DNA of 40,970 nt from Elusimicrobia bacterium RIFOXYD2_FULL_34_15 (lineage in GTDB: Bacteria; Elusimicrobiota; UBA8919): contig MGVS01000023.1 in the NCBI GenBank assembly GCA_001800605.1, positions 1 through 40,970 of the forward strand, in the 5' to 3' direction. The translations under genes were made by a program, and so were the position numbers. Shown piece by piece: positions 26,741-36,367 of this stretch (within the stretch, counting starts at the first letter, position 1; the number at the start of each line of letters is the position of its first letter). The notes beneath the pieces are model-generated. The model saw only the letters and a program-made list of their open reading frames with translations, made no database searches and was not told where the DNA came from.

Positions 26741-27793
26741 CTACCAGCCACTTATTAATTCGCCTTTTGTATCGGTATGAATACAATTTACAAAAGCCTT
26801 TCCTTGACTTGTTATGTAACCCCAATTTCCTAAATCAGTCGATGTGTCTCCATCATTAAAGTCATCCATATCTGCAGTATCAGTATGCCCCGATATGCCT
26901 AATTTTACCGTTGGCATCGAATTTACATATTTAGTTTGAAAAGGCCCGCTAATATTCATTATAGCGGCCGCATTTTGCGGATATTGAAATCCTTCGAAAT
27001 CACTATAATATAATGTTATAGCGCTTCTTAAATTACCGAGAGCTCCTTTAGTTGCTCCTTCTTTTGATTTTCTTATCATGTTTGCAAACTTAGGGATGGC
27101 TATTGCAGCAAGAAGTCCGATTATTGCAACAACTATCATTAACTCAATAAGGGTAAAACCTCTCTTTAAAGATAAAATCATTCTGCCAGGTAAAATAGCC
27201 GATGGCGGTATAAATTTTTCCATAATTTCTCCTTTTATTTCTTTAAAATCAGTCTTTGAGCTTATTTGTAAAATTAAAATACCGTCTTTTTTAAGAAAAG
27301 GCGAACATAGTTTTTCTATTCCAAATATTTTTGTTACCGCTCTTGCTGTTACTATATCCTGAGTCTTGGTATATTCCGGTTTATTGCTAATTTCCTCTGC
27401 TCGTCCGCATACTATTTTCGCTTCTATTTCAAGCCGCTTGCATAAATACCTTAAAAATTCCGTTTTCTTTTTTGAAGAATCTAACAGTGTCAAAGATATT
27501 TCAGGTAATACAATTTTTAAAGGTATACCCGGAAACCCCGCTCCAGTACCAATATCCGTTAAAACACATTGTTTTGTTATTTTCGATTTAATAACCGGCA
27601 CTATGCTCAGCGAATCTAAAAAATGTTTTTGAATTATTTCTTCGTCGGCCGCAGGGCCAATAAGATTAAATTTCGAATTCCATTCCTTTAACTCTTTAAG
27701 ATAAATTGAAAATTGTTCAAGCTGTTTTTGATTTAGTTCTATTTTTAAAATCTGTAACCCTTGCAAAAATATTTCTAACAATTTTGAATTCAT
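26741..27793 (-). CDS. rsmG: RsmG (16S rRNA G527 methyltransferase) fused in frame to a type IV-type prepilin
   Basis: RsmG: FNLIG, KHFLDSLSI, DIGTGAGFPGIPLKI, LLDSSKKKTEFL, VTARAV; then KRG|FTLIELMIVVAIIGLLAAIAIPKFANMIRKSKEGATKGALGNLRSAI prepilin in the same uninterrupted frame. Confidence 0.9.
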   Translation of the reverse strand: MNSKLLEIFLQGLQILKIELNQKQLEQFSIYLKELKEWNSKFNLIGPAADEEIIQKHFLDSLSIVPVIKSKITKQCVLTDIGTGAGFPGIPLKIVLPEISLTLLDSSKKKTEFLRYLCKRLEIEAKIVCGRAEEISNKPEYTKTQDIVTARAVTKIFGIEKLCSPFLKKDGILILQISSKTDFKEIKGEIMEKFIPPSAILPGRMILSLKRGFTLIELMIVVAIIGLLAAIAIPKFANMIRKSKEGATKGALGNLRSAITLYYSDFEGFQYPQNAAAIMNISGPFQTKYVNSMPTVKLGISGHTDTADMDDFNDGDTSTDLGNWGYITSQGKAFVNCIHTDTKGELISGW

Positions 27794-29697
27794 TTTATTC
27801 CGCTTCCAGGTTTATTCAGTGATTTCATAGATTTAGATCTTTGGAGCTCCAATTTTTCTTGGGACATTTGAAGATTTTGTTTGATACCCTCATCATTAGG
27901 AGCATAATTAAGTGCATTTTGAAAATATTCGGCTGCTCTATTAAAATTACCTTGTTCCCAATACACAACCCCTAAATTGTTATATGCCTGGGAAAGCTCC
28001 GGATCTATTGAAATTGCCTTTTCAAAGAGCTTAATACTTCGATTATATATTTTTTTACCGCTAAACACAAGTCCCAGATTATTATAACCTGCAGAATAAT
28101 AATTAATAATTTGATGGGTAAAAAATCTTTTTTTTCCTGAAATACGAGGTTCAACATACAAATCAAATATTGTTTCATCTACCGCAGAATTACCATATAA
28201 AAGCCCTTTTGGCGAGACATTATAATTTCTAGGGATTTTACCTATATTATCCGAGTAAAACGGAAAACGATTGAAGTTGTATGATATAAGTGTATTTTCT
28301 AATTCCATACCTGATTTTATCTCATATTTTGGTAATATTTCCGGATGTTTCTCTTTTAATTGTTCGTAACCCCAAAATGTTTTATAAAATACGGCAAGTT
28401 TTATGTCTTTTCTTTTATTCAAGCATTCCTGCTGATATTTTAGCGTAAATGTTGTTGTGTCGTCCGGATTGTATAATATCGAATTAAATGGAAGTGTTTT
28501 TAATAAATCTTTTGAATAATCATATGCAATAAATTCATATCTTTTATCAAGATTTTTAATATTGAAACTAATCACTAAAACTAAGATTAAAAAAGCCAGG
28601 GCAATTGTATTTTTTAAACCTGCATGTTCACCTAATTTCAATAAAAAATTATAAATGCCTATTCCTATCCAAACTACGAAAATAATCAAAGGCATAATTA
28701 GATATGGTTCTAAAATGGGAAGTGATGTCTTGTCTTCCAACGGTAGATTTGATACTATAAAAAATATTGGCCCTGAAAAAAGCCAAAATAAAAAAAACAA
28801 CATAAAATTTTTCTTTTTAACGGTCCAGTAAATTCCAAAAATAAGGAATGGTATAACCCAAAAATCAAACTGTTGTACGGAAACTTTTAAAAAATTAAAT
28901 AAATTATTTACTATTGCGGAAATATCGGTAGTGGGGCTTTGTTCCGGGTGCAGCCGGATACTTCCATAGTCGGCCCGAGTTACTATTCTAACAAAATTTC
29001 TTAAGGACTTTGCCGGTTCGTCCCAATTTGCAACCGGATTTTGAGCCGACCTGACCGGCAGAAAAATATATACTGAAAAACCAAGAACAAAAAACAGCAT
29101 TAATTTTTTTATTAAGCTAAAATTTAGATGTATTTTCTTTTTTAAAATAAAATACAAAATCCCAGGTAAAAAAAGTATTAATGTTTGATGATTGCATAAA
29201 CCTAACCCAAAAACAAAAACAATAAACAATAAATTGTTTGTTAAAAATAAAAGACTGATCATCAAAATTGCAAAAAATGCATTCATTGAGTACATTTCTG
29301 AGACAATGCTCAATGACCACATTGACGAGGTAAATGCAAATATAAAAACACAAAGTGTGGAACATACTAAAATTAATAACCTTTTAGATTTATTAATTTG
29401 TTGTATTTGTTTTTCTCCTTCTGATAATAAATAGTTTAAAACATAAAACAATAAACTGCATGCCATTGCACCAAATACCGCACTCATTAAATTTATACGA
29501 TATGCAATATTTCCGAAAGGAATCACCAATGTGAAAATCTTTCCGAGCAGAACATATAGGGGATAACCTGAAGGATGTGATATTCCGAGTGTAAAAGCAG
29601 AAACTATCATATCCCCGCTATCGCGATACGGTGATATCGTGGGATACATTGAAAAAAGGTATACTAAAAATGTCAGATTATAGATTATGAAAAACAT
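27790..29697 (-). CDS. DUF2723 family membrane glycosyltransferase-like protein with C-terminal TPR repeats
   Basis: DSGDMIVSAFTLGISHPSGYPLYVLLGKIF motif; multi-TM; TPRs AGYNNLGLVFSGKKIYNRSIKLFEKAISIDPELSQAYNNLGVVYWEQGNF. Confidence 0.85.
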   Translation of the reverse strand: MFFIIYNLTFLVYLFSMYPTISPYRDSGDMIVSAFTLGISHPSGYPLYVLLGKIFTLVIPFGNIAYRINLMSAVFGAMACSLLFYVLNYLLSEGEKQIQQINKSKRLLILVCSTLCVFIFAFTSSMWSLSIVSEMYSMNAFFAILMISLLFLTNNLLFIVFVFGLGLCNHQTLILFLPGILYFILKKKIHLNFSLIKKLMLFFVLGFSVYIFLPVRSAQNPVANWDEPAKSLRNFVRIVTRADYGSIRLHPEQSPTTDISAIVNNLFNFLKVSVQQFDFWVIPFLIFGIYWTVKKKNFMLFFLFWLFSGPIFFIVSNLPLEDKTSLPILEPYLIMPLIIFVVWIGIGIYNFLLKLGEHAGLKNTIALAFLILVLVISFNIKNLDKRYEFIAYDYSKDLLKTLPFNSILYNPDDTTTFTLKYQQECLNKRKDIKLAVFYKTFWGYEQLKEKHPEILPKYEIKSGMELENTLISYNFNRFPFYSDNIGKIPRNYNVSPKGLLYGNSAVDETIFDLYVEPRISGKKRFFTHQIINYYSAGYNNLGLVFSGKKIYNRSIKLFEKAISIDPELSQAYNNLGVVYWEQGNFNRAAEYFQNALNYAPNDEGIKQNLQMSQEKLELQRSKSMKSLNKPGSGIK

Positions 29698-29733
29698 TTT
29701 AATTATCTGCTGTTAATGATTACGAAAATTTTC

Positions 29734-29802
29734 CAAACAGATTCCGGGGATTAAAAGATAGGCTTTAATCTGTGTAATCACCTTTCAAAATCTGTGTAAT
29801 CG
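29734..29802 (-). repeat. ATTACACAGATT dispersed intergenic repeat, copy C
   Basis: Reverse complement CGATTACACAGATTTTGAAAGGTGATTACACAGATTAAAGCC matches copy A. Confidence 0.8.
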
Positions 29803-29828
29803 TTGTTAACTATTATACAAAAAAAATA

Positions 29829-31586
29829 TTAATTTGTCGATTTGGCTTTTTGATAATGTTTCTTATCAAGCCAAACCATTAGTATACTAATATCGGCGGG
29901 AGTTACTCCTGAAATTCTTGATGCCTGTCCTATGGAAACAGGGAAAATCTGTTTCAACTTATACCTGCTCTCTGCTAAAAGGCCAGGAATTTTATCGTAA
30001 TCAATATTTATTGGGATTTTTTTATTTTCTATTTTTTTAAATTTCTCTACGTCAGAAATTTGCCTTTTTATGTATCCTGCATATTTTGTTTCTATCTCAA
30101 CTTCGCCTCTAACTTTTTCTAATGTCCAGGGTGATAAATCTTCGTTAAAATCTAAATTTTTAATTTGCACACATTCACGATATTTAACAAAATTTTTGTA
30201 AGTATTTTCATTAATCAACCCGTATTTATATCCATAATCCATTAAACGCAGGTCGGCATTATCCGCCCGTAAAATCAACCGGTATTCTGCACGGGAAGTA
30301 AACATTCTGTAAGGATCAAGAACACCTTTTGTTACTAAATCATCAATTAAAACTCCGATATATGCCTCGTCCCTGCCAAGGATAAGCGGCTCGATATTCT
30401 TTATTTTACTTACAGCGTTTATACTTGCAATTAATCCCTGCCCGGCCGCCTCTTCATAACCGGATGTACCGTTAATCTGTCCGGCAAAAAAAAGATTTCC
30501 GATTAGTTTTGTTTCGAGAGTCGGGTTTAATTGCGTTGGCTGACAAAAATCATATTCTATAGCGTAACCCGGTCTTATCATTTCACAATTTTCAAGACCT
30601 GAAATTGTCCTAAGCATTTCAACCTGAACATCATAAGGCAGGCTTGTGGCCAGTCCGTTACAATATACTTCTTCGGTATCATACCCTTCGGGTTCAAGAA
30701 AAATCTGATGTCTGCCTTTCTCAGGAAATTTTTTTACTTTATCTTCAATGGATGGACAGTATCGCGGACCTATGCCCTTAATCTGACCTGAAAACAAAGG
30801 TGCTCTGTGAAAATTTTTTGCTATTAATTGATGGGTTTTTTCATTTGTATAAGTAAGCCAGCAGGGAAGCTGTTGTTGATCAATTTTTTCTGTAAAATGT
30901 GAAAATGGTATTGGAGGATCATCGCTTGGCTGGGAAGAACATTTTGTATAATCAATACTTTTTCCATTTATTCTGGGTGGTGTTCCGGTTTTTAGACGTT
31001 TTATCTCAAATCCAAGTTTTTCCAGCGACCCGGAAAGATGCATCGCTGAGAATTCGCCTGAACGGCCCGAGTTGAACGTGGTTTCACCAATATGTATAAG
31101 TCCTTTGAGAAATGTTCCGGTAGTTACAATGATTGTTTTTCCGAAAAATTTTGTTGATGGTTTTGCTAATACACCGATTGCTTTATTATCATCTGTTAAA
31201 ATCTCGGTTACTTCTGCTTGTTTCAAAGAAAGATTATCCTGTTTTTCAATTGTATGTTTAATTGTAAATTGATATAGTTTCTTATCACATTGCGCGCGGG
31301 GCGATTGAACCGCAGGTCCTCTTGAACGGTTTAAAATTCTAAATTGCAGGCCTGTTCTATCGGCGTTTTTTGCCATCTCACCACCTAATGCATCAATTTC
31401 CCGGACAATCTGTCCCTTTGCAACACCGCCAATTGCTGTATTACAGGACATCTGAGCAATTGTGTCTGCATTTATAGTTAATAATAAAGTTTTAAGACCT
31501 ATACGCGCCGATGCCAAGGCAGCTTCGCAGCCTGCATGGCCTGCTCCAACAACAATAACATCAAATTTTTCGGGATATGTATACAT
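29829..31586 (-). CDS. mnmG: tRNA uridine-5-carboxymethylaminomethyl modification enzyme MnmG
   Basis: FDVIVVGAGHAGCEAALASAR, SCNTAIGGVAKGQIVREIDALGGEM, RAEYRLILRADNADLRL. Confidence 0.96.
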   Translation of the reverse strand: MYTYPEKFDVIVVGAGHAGCEAALASARIGLKTLLLTINADTIAQMSCNTAIGGVAKGQIVREIDALGGEMAKNADRTGLQFRILNRSRGPAVQSPRAQCDKKLYQFTIKHTIEKQDNLSLKQAEVTEILTDDNKAIGVLAKPSTKFFGKTIIVTTGTFLKGLIHIGETTFNSGRSGEFSAMHLSGSLEKLGFEIKRLKTGTPPRINGKSIDYTKCSSQPSDDPPIPFSHFTEKIDQQQLPCWLTYTNEKTHQLIAKNFHRAPLFSGQIKGIGPRYCPSIEDKVKKFPEKGRHQIFLEPEGYDTEEVYCNGLATSLPYDVQVEMLRTISGLENCEMIRPGYAIEYDFCQPTQLNPTLETKLIGNLFFAGQINGTSGYEEAAGQGLIASINAVSKIKNIEPLILGRDEAYIGVLIDDLVTKGVLDPYRMFTSRAEYRLILRADNADLRLMDYGYKYGLINENTYKNFVKYRECVQIKNLDFNEDLSPWTLEKVRGEVEIETKYAGYIKRQISDVEKFKKIENKKIPINIDYDKIPGLLAESRYKLKQIFPVSIGQASRISGVTPADISILMVWLDKKHYQKAKSTN

Positions 31587-31636
31587 AAAGGGCAATTAAA
31601 AATTAAAAATGCAAAATTAAAAATTGTTGTACAAAT

Positions 31637-32308
31637 TTATTTAACTTGAGTTTGTTTTTCTTCAAAATATATATTTAGGCCTTTAACGATTGCATCGGAA
31701 AGTTTTTTTATATATTCTTTATTCTTTAATAGTTTTTCGTCTTCCTGATTTGATAAATATCCAAATTCAACTAAAATTGTAGGTACTTTTGCAAATCTAA
31801 ATCCTACAAGTTCTTTTTTTTCAATACCATCAATAATTGCACCTGTTTTTCTTATTTCTTTTAAAACTATTTCGGCTAATTTCTTTGAATCTTCCTTGAA
31901 CCATAAAACTGAAATACCTCTTTTTTTACTGCTTACCGACCAATTACAATGTACACGAAGAAAAACATCGGCATTTTTCAAATTTGCGAATTCCGCCCGC
32001 GACTGATTATCATCACTCTGAGTTTCAGCTCTTCGCCAAAAATGATTTCGATCGCGTGTGAAATATGTTATCATATTATTTTTAATCAATTCTTTATTTA
32101 GAATTTCAGAAATATCAATTACTAGATCCAATTCTCTTGTCCCTAATTTGCTTTTACAGCCATAATTTACTATATCAGCTTGTGAATTCTTTGTAGCATG
32201 GCCGGGATCTAAAACAATTATCTTTTTTTGCAAGCCATCCGCATATAGAAAAATGCAGGAATTTATATAAAAAATTAAGGCAATGTATTTACGATTTTTA
32301 ATGCACAT
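31637..32308 (-). CDS. N-acetylmuramoyl-L-alanine amidase (Amidase_3), secreted
   Basis: Signal peptide; IIVLDPGHA, SRAEFANLKNADVFLRVHCNW, PTILVEFGYLSNQEDEKLL. Confidence 0.9.
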   Translation of the reverse strand: MCIKNRKYIALIFYINSCIFLYADGLQKKIIVLDPGHATKNSQADIVNYGCKSKLGTRELDLVIDISEILNKELIKNNMITYFTRDRNHFWRRAETQSDDNQSRAEFANLKNADVFLRVHCNWSVSSKKRGISVLWFKEDSKKLAEIVLKEIRKTGAIIDGIEKKELVGFRFAKVPTILVEFGYLSNQEDEKLLKNKEYIKKLSDAIVKGLNIYFEEKQTQVK

Positions 32309-33114
32309 TGATACTCCGGTTCTTCGTTTAGTACTTTTTCTATAATAAATTTCTTAAAAAACTTTTCAAGTTTATTTGTTACAAGGGCCACAAGTAAATC
32401 TTGATCGCGATTGGATGTCCTGTTTGATTTTGCTACCCGGCTTTCGCCAATCCAAACAATCTTTTTTTCATTTGCACTAAAAATGCCGGTTTCAAGTTCA
32501 AACACGTATGAATAACTCATGCTATTTTGAGATTCACCAAAATCTTTTCTTCCTGTAGATATTAGATTCCTAAAAACAATGTTTGTTTCACACTTTTTTA
32601 TAATACTAATTAACAAGCTATCCACTTTGGATATATCAGCAATCCTGGATAATTTTTCTAAAATATCTTCTTTGCTTAAATCAACTATTTTTCTTGAATC
32701 ATTAAAATTAAATTTTTCATTACTTATTATATTTTTTATGCTATCAGAGTTAACTACGCGCGATAACTTTTTCTCTTTTAATAAAATACTATAAAAATGC
32801 TCTGAAGTTACCGCACTTATTTTTTCTGCTGTCTCTCTGTCTACTAGCATTGTTTCTTGCTTATAGCTTTGCCATTTTTTTGAATCATCAATTATTGTAA
32901 AAGGGGATTTTAAAATAGGTACAAAATTATCCGAATTAACCGTATCAAATCCTATAATAACAGGAATAATACCAAGACTTTTTAAAGGTGTCTTTAATTT
33001 TTTTGAATATATAACATTACATAACTCTTTTTTTTCTTTAATATGATATAAAGAACATCCTAAAAAAGTAAAAAATAAAAGAAAAATGAAATTGATTAAA
33101 TATATTTTTTTTAT
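32275..33114 (-). CDS. Predicted lipoprotein, uncharacterised; apparent AUA start
   Basis: Extends the 191-aa ORF upstream in frame to (I/M)KKIYLINFIFLLFFTFLGC|SLYHIKEKKE lipobox; SD GAGGGG 8 nt before ATA; no ATG/GTG/TTG between the in-frame stop and the lipobox. Confidence 0.7.
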   Translation of the reverse strand: MKKIYLINFIFLLFFTFLGCSLYHIKEKKELCNVIYSKKLKTPLKSLGIIPVIIGFDTVNSDNFVPILKSPFTIIDDSKKWQSYKQETMLVDRETAEKISAVTSEHFYSILLKEKKLSRVVNSDSIKNIISNEKFNFNDSRKIVDLSKEDILEKLSRIADISKVDSLLISIIKKCETNIVFRNLISTGRKDFGESQNSMSYSYVFELETGIFSANEKKIVWIGESRVAKSNRTSNRDQDLLVALVTNKLEKFFKKFIIEKVLNEEPEYQCALKIVNTLP

Positions 33115-33176
33115 AAAATTAACCCCTCAAGAAAATACTGTAAATAATTATTATGATTCTTAATTCTCATATGGGA

Positions 33177-34403
33177 CTAAAATATTGCCTGAAACTGAAC
33201 ATGCCCGCCGTCAAAAAAAGCAAATTTTCCCCAATCTTGCCTGTCCAAGTCCCAGCCGGTAATAAATTTTATACTGGATTTTTCATTAAACTTATATTCG
33301 TATCCAAATTTCAGGCGATTTTCCTTACTATTACCATTTACACCATTTTTATCCCAATCAATATTATCGTGTAAATATCCAAATTCAATCAAGGATTTTT
33401 GGGGTAAATTCAAATAAAATAGTGTAAATCCGCCCATATTATCTTTATCATAATTATAACTATTAATAATATTATTAGGATACGTGATGTCATAAATATG
33501 TTTTATGAATGAAAATCCTGAAAAAATAGTTAAATTTTCTAAAATACTTTTTTCAAAATAAGGTCTTAAGATATATTTTTTTTCTACCGACGAAAAATTT
33601 TCATTTAAACTCGATGAAATTGATACAAAATCCTTTTTGTCATTGTTTTTTCTTAAATTCAAATCAAATCCGAGTTTCCAGTCCGAATAAATTTTTGTAT
33701 TTATGTTTGTATCTATTCTGTAATTTTTATTTTCTACATCATAATTTTGCGTCACATCGGTCAAATCTTCATAATCATAAACTGTTTTTGTATTATATTC
33801 AACAAACACATAACTTTTTAGAACATTTATATCTCTCTTGATTTCTAAACGCCACTTTTTAGGTACATTTTTGTAAAATTTTTTAAAACCCAGAACGGTT
33901 GAATCATTATGAAAAGCATAATTATTATCAAAGTCGGTAAGAATATAACTTAATTTTAAACCGTTACCTTCGTCTTTTGCGTAACGAACCGCCCAACCGA
34001 TATCTATTTCATATTTTTTAAATTCAGGAGTTCCTAAAAAAGATAAATATAAATCATTCAACGGTGAATATTCAAATTCAATTTCATTTAAAAAATCTTT
34101 ATTATCTATAGTTTCTATTCTTTTATGATAAAACCTTGCCCATAATTTATTATTAATAAGCAAAGTTCGAAGTTTTAACTCCTCATTTAAATTTAAATGT
34201 TTTATATTCAAACTTCCAGCCGTAATTCTTAAACCATTTTCACTAAATAAATATTGAAAATTCCATTCGGGTAAAAAATACTCCATAAATACATCCATTT
34301 CAAACTCTTTGTCAATTAGTTTTGGATCCGGAAAATCTGAAAAACATAAACTAACTAGAGGAAATATAAAATATAATAGGTTAAGTAATATTTTTTGTTT
34401 CAT
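33177..34403 (-). CDS. Predicted outer-membrane beta-barrel protein
   Basis: Signal peptide MKQKILLNLLYFIFPLVSLCFS, aromatic-alternating strands, C-terminal aromatic ending GGHVQFQAIF. Confidence 0.6.
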   Translation of the reverse strand: MKQKILLNLLYFIFPLVSLCFSDFPDPKLIDKEFEMDVFMEYFLPEWNFQYLFSENGLRITAGSLNIKHLNLNEELKLRTLLINNKLWARFYHKRIETIDNKDFLNEIEFEYSPLNDLYLSFLGTPEFKKYEIDIGWAVRYAKDEGNGLKLSYILTDFDNNYAFHNDSTVLGFKKFYKNVPKKWRLEIKRDINVLKSYVFVEYNTKTVYDYEDLTDVTQNYDVENKNYRIDTNINTKIYSDWKLGFDLNLRKNNDKKDFVSISSSLNENFSSVEKKYILRPYFEKSILENLTIFSGFSFIKHIYDITYPNNIINSYNYDKDNMGGFTLFYLNLPQKSLIEFGYLHDNIDWDKNGVNGNSKENRLKFGYEYKFNEKSSIKFITGWDLDRQDWGKFAFFDGGHVQFQAIF

Positions 34404-34437
34404 ATTTACATCAGTTTTTCCTTCGACTTTTAACTGG

Positions 34438-34498
34438 CTCCCGCCCCAAAGGGGCGAGGCTCGCCATAGGCGGCAGGATGGTGAGCCTGTCGAACCAT
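34438..34498. repeat. CGCCCCAAAGGGGCG hairpin plus GTGAGCCTGTCGAACCATT-type dispersed repeat
   Basis: Direct reading of the intergenic sequence. Confidence 0.6.
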
Positions 34499-34517
34499 TA
34501 TCGTATCAATCGTTTTA

Positions 34518-34871
34518 CTAGAATAAATATTTTACTCCAATAATTATCAAATAAATTCCAAAAAGTTTTTTTAGATTCGCGTCTGCTATTGGTTGCGCAA
34601 AAAAACCTCCAAAAAAGCCACCTATAAAAAATCCTAAAGCTATAAAACCTGCAATTTTTAAATTAACATGTCCTGCTTTATAATAAGTTAATGCGGCTAA
34701 CAAGCCTACCGGCGGAATCATTGCGGCAAGTGATGTCCCTTGTGCCTGGTGTTGAGTAAAATGAAAAAAAAATACAAGAGCTGGTATCATAATAGTCGCC
34801 CCGCCGATGCCAAAAAGGCCGCTCACAATACCGGTCATTAAACCAATACTAAGATACGCAATATTAATCAT
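34518..34871 (-). CDS. Half-size TauE/SafE family membrane protein
   Basis: GLMTGIVSGLFGIGGATIMIPALVFF, QAQGTSLAAMIPP; 117 aa, single repeat. Confidence 0.8.
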   Translation of the reverse strand: MINIAYLSIGLMTGIVSGLFGIGGATIMIPALVFFFHFTQHQAQGTSLAAMIPPVGLLAALTYYKAGHVNLKIAGFIALGFFIGGFFGGFFAQPIADANLKKLFGIYLIIIGVKYLF

Positions 34872-34888
34872 TTTTGCCCCCTAATAGC

Positions 34889-34981
34889 TTTCAGGATACA
34901 GGATACAGTATACAGTACACAGTTAAAATCGAAAGAAGCAATTTTTTTATCTGTATCCTGTGCTCTGTATTCTGTGTACTC
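34889..34981. repeat. GGATACAGTATACAGTACACAG / CTGTATCCTGTGCTCTGTATTCTGTGTAC inverted word repeat
   Basis: Left half of ATACAG words, right half complementary. Confidence 0.75.
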
Positions 34982-34987
34982 GCCATA

Positions 34988-36367
34988 TCACTTGCCGACG
35001 CAAAAGTTTGAAAATATTCTGTTTAATATTTCTTCGGTCGGAACCTCGCCGGTTATCTCACCTAAGAAATTTAATGCTGCTTTTAAATCCAACGCAATGA
35101 ATTCTTCAGATACTCCGTTTTCAAATGACAGTTTAGTATTCTCAAGCGAACCGATAGAATTTTCTATCAGTATTTTATGTCTCATATTTGTTAAAAAGAA
35201 TTCGCTTGTATTTACTTTACCCTCAATAAATAATTCATAAATAGCTTTTTTTAGTTTTTCTATCCCCTCATTTTCTTTTGCGGATACCGGCATTAAAGTT
35301 GCGTGAAGTTTTAACGAAGATATTTCGTCCAATTTCTTTGGTAAATCGGATTTATTTAATACTAAAATTACTTTTTTTAAATTGAGTAATTCTGCAATAT
35401 GAAAATCTTCTGCAGATAATTCGTTCGAAGAGTCCAGCACAAATAATACTAAATCTGCGTTTTGTATTTCTTCCCTTGTTTTTTCTATACCGATTTTTTC
35501 AACAACATCGTAACTATGTTTTCTTATCCCGGCCGTATCCATCAAAATTAGCGGTATACCAAATATATTAATCGTTTCTTCAATTACATCTCTTGTTGTT
35601 CCAGGCACTTCGGTAACTATTGCTTTGTCCTGACCAATCAAGGCATTTAATAATGACGATTTTCCTACATTTGGCTTGCCTATAATGGCGGTCCTTACAC
35701 CTTCTTTAAATATTTTTCCTGTCTGAAATGTCGATAAAATTTTCTTTAGTTCTTTATCAACTCCATTTATTTTCTTAATCATTTCTATTTTATCAATATT
35801 GGGTATTTCTTCTTCTGTGTAATCGATAGTCACTTCTATTAATGCTAAAATATCCGTGATTACATTTTTTTGTTTATTGATTATTTTTGTCAATGAACCA
35901 TTTAACTGACTAACTGCACATGATAAAGCCAAATCTGTTTTTGCTTTAATTATATCGCAAACAGCTTCAGCTTGTGATAAATCAATTCTTCCATTTAAAA
36001 AAGCTCTTTTTGTAAATTCACCCGGGTCCGCAAGGCGGGCGCCGTTTTTGACACAGAGTTCAAGTGTTTTTTTGAGAGGGACAATTCCCCCGTGACATGA
36101 AATTTCAACAACATCTTCGCATGTATAAGACTTTGGCGCCCTCATTGTCATAAGAAGCACTTCGTCTATAAAATTATTATTATCAGTTACCTTGCCAAGA
36201 TTAATTTTGAAGGTTGGAAAATCTTTTACTAATTTTTTAGATTTTGGTTGGAAGATTTTAGAGGCTATACTTATTGCATCCGGTCCGCTTAAACGAACAA
36301 TTCCTATCCCGGCTTCACCAATTAGAGTGGAAATCGCAACAATTGTATCATCAGAATTTATTTTCAC
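34988..36367 (-). CDS. mnmE: tRNA modification GTPase MnmE
   Basis: DTIVAISTLIGEAGIGIVRLSG, IGKPNVGKSSLLNAL, DTAGIR, NKSD, C-terminal FCVGK. Confidence 0.96.
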   Translation of the reverse strand: MKINSDDTIVAISTLIGEAGIGIVRLSGPDAISIASKIFQPKSKKLVKDFPTFKINLGKVTDNNNFIDEVLLMTMRAPKSYTCEDVVEISCHGGIVPLKKTLELCVKNGARLADPGEFTKRAFLNGRIDLSQAEAVCDIIKAKTDLALSCAVSQLNGSLTKIINKQKNVITDILALIEVTIDYTEEEIPNIDKIEMIKKINGVDKELKKILSTFQTGKIFKEGVRTAIIGKPNVGKSSLLNALIGQDKAIVTEVPGTTRDVIEETINIFGIPLILMDTAGIRKHSYDVVEKIGIEKTREEIQNADLVLFVLDSSNELSAEDFHIAELLNLKKVILVLNKSDLPKKLDEISSLKLHATLMPVSAKENEGIEKLKKAIYELFIEGKVNTSEFFLTNMRHKILIENSIGSLENTKLSFENGVSEEFIALDLKAALNFLGEITGEVPTEEILNRIFSNFCVGK

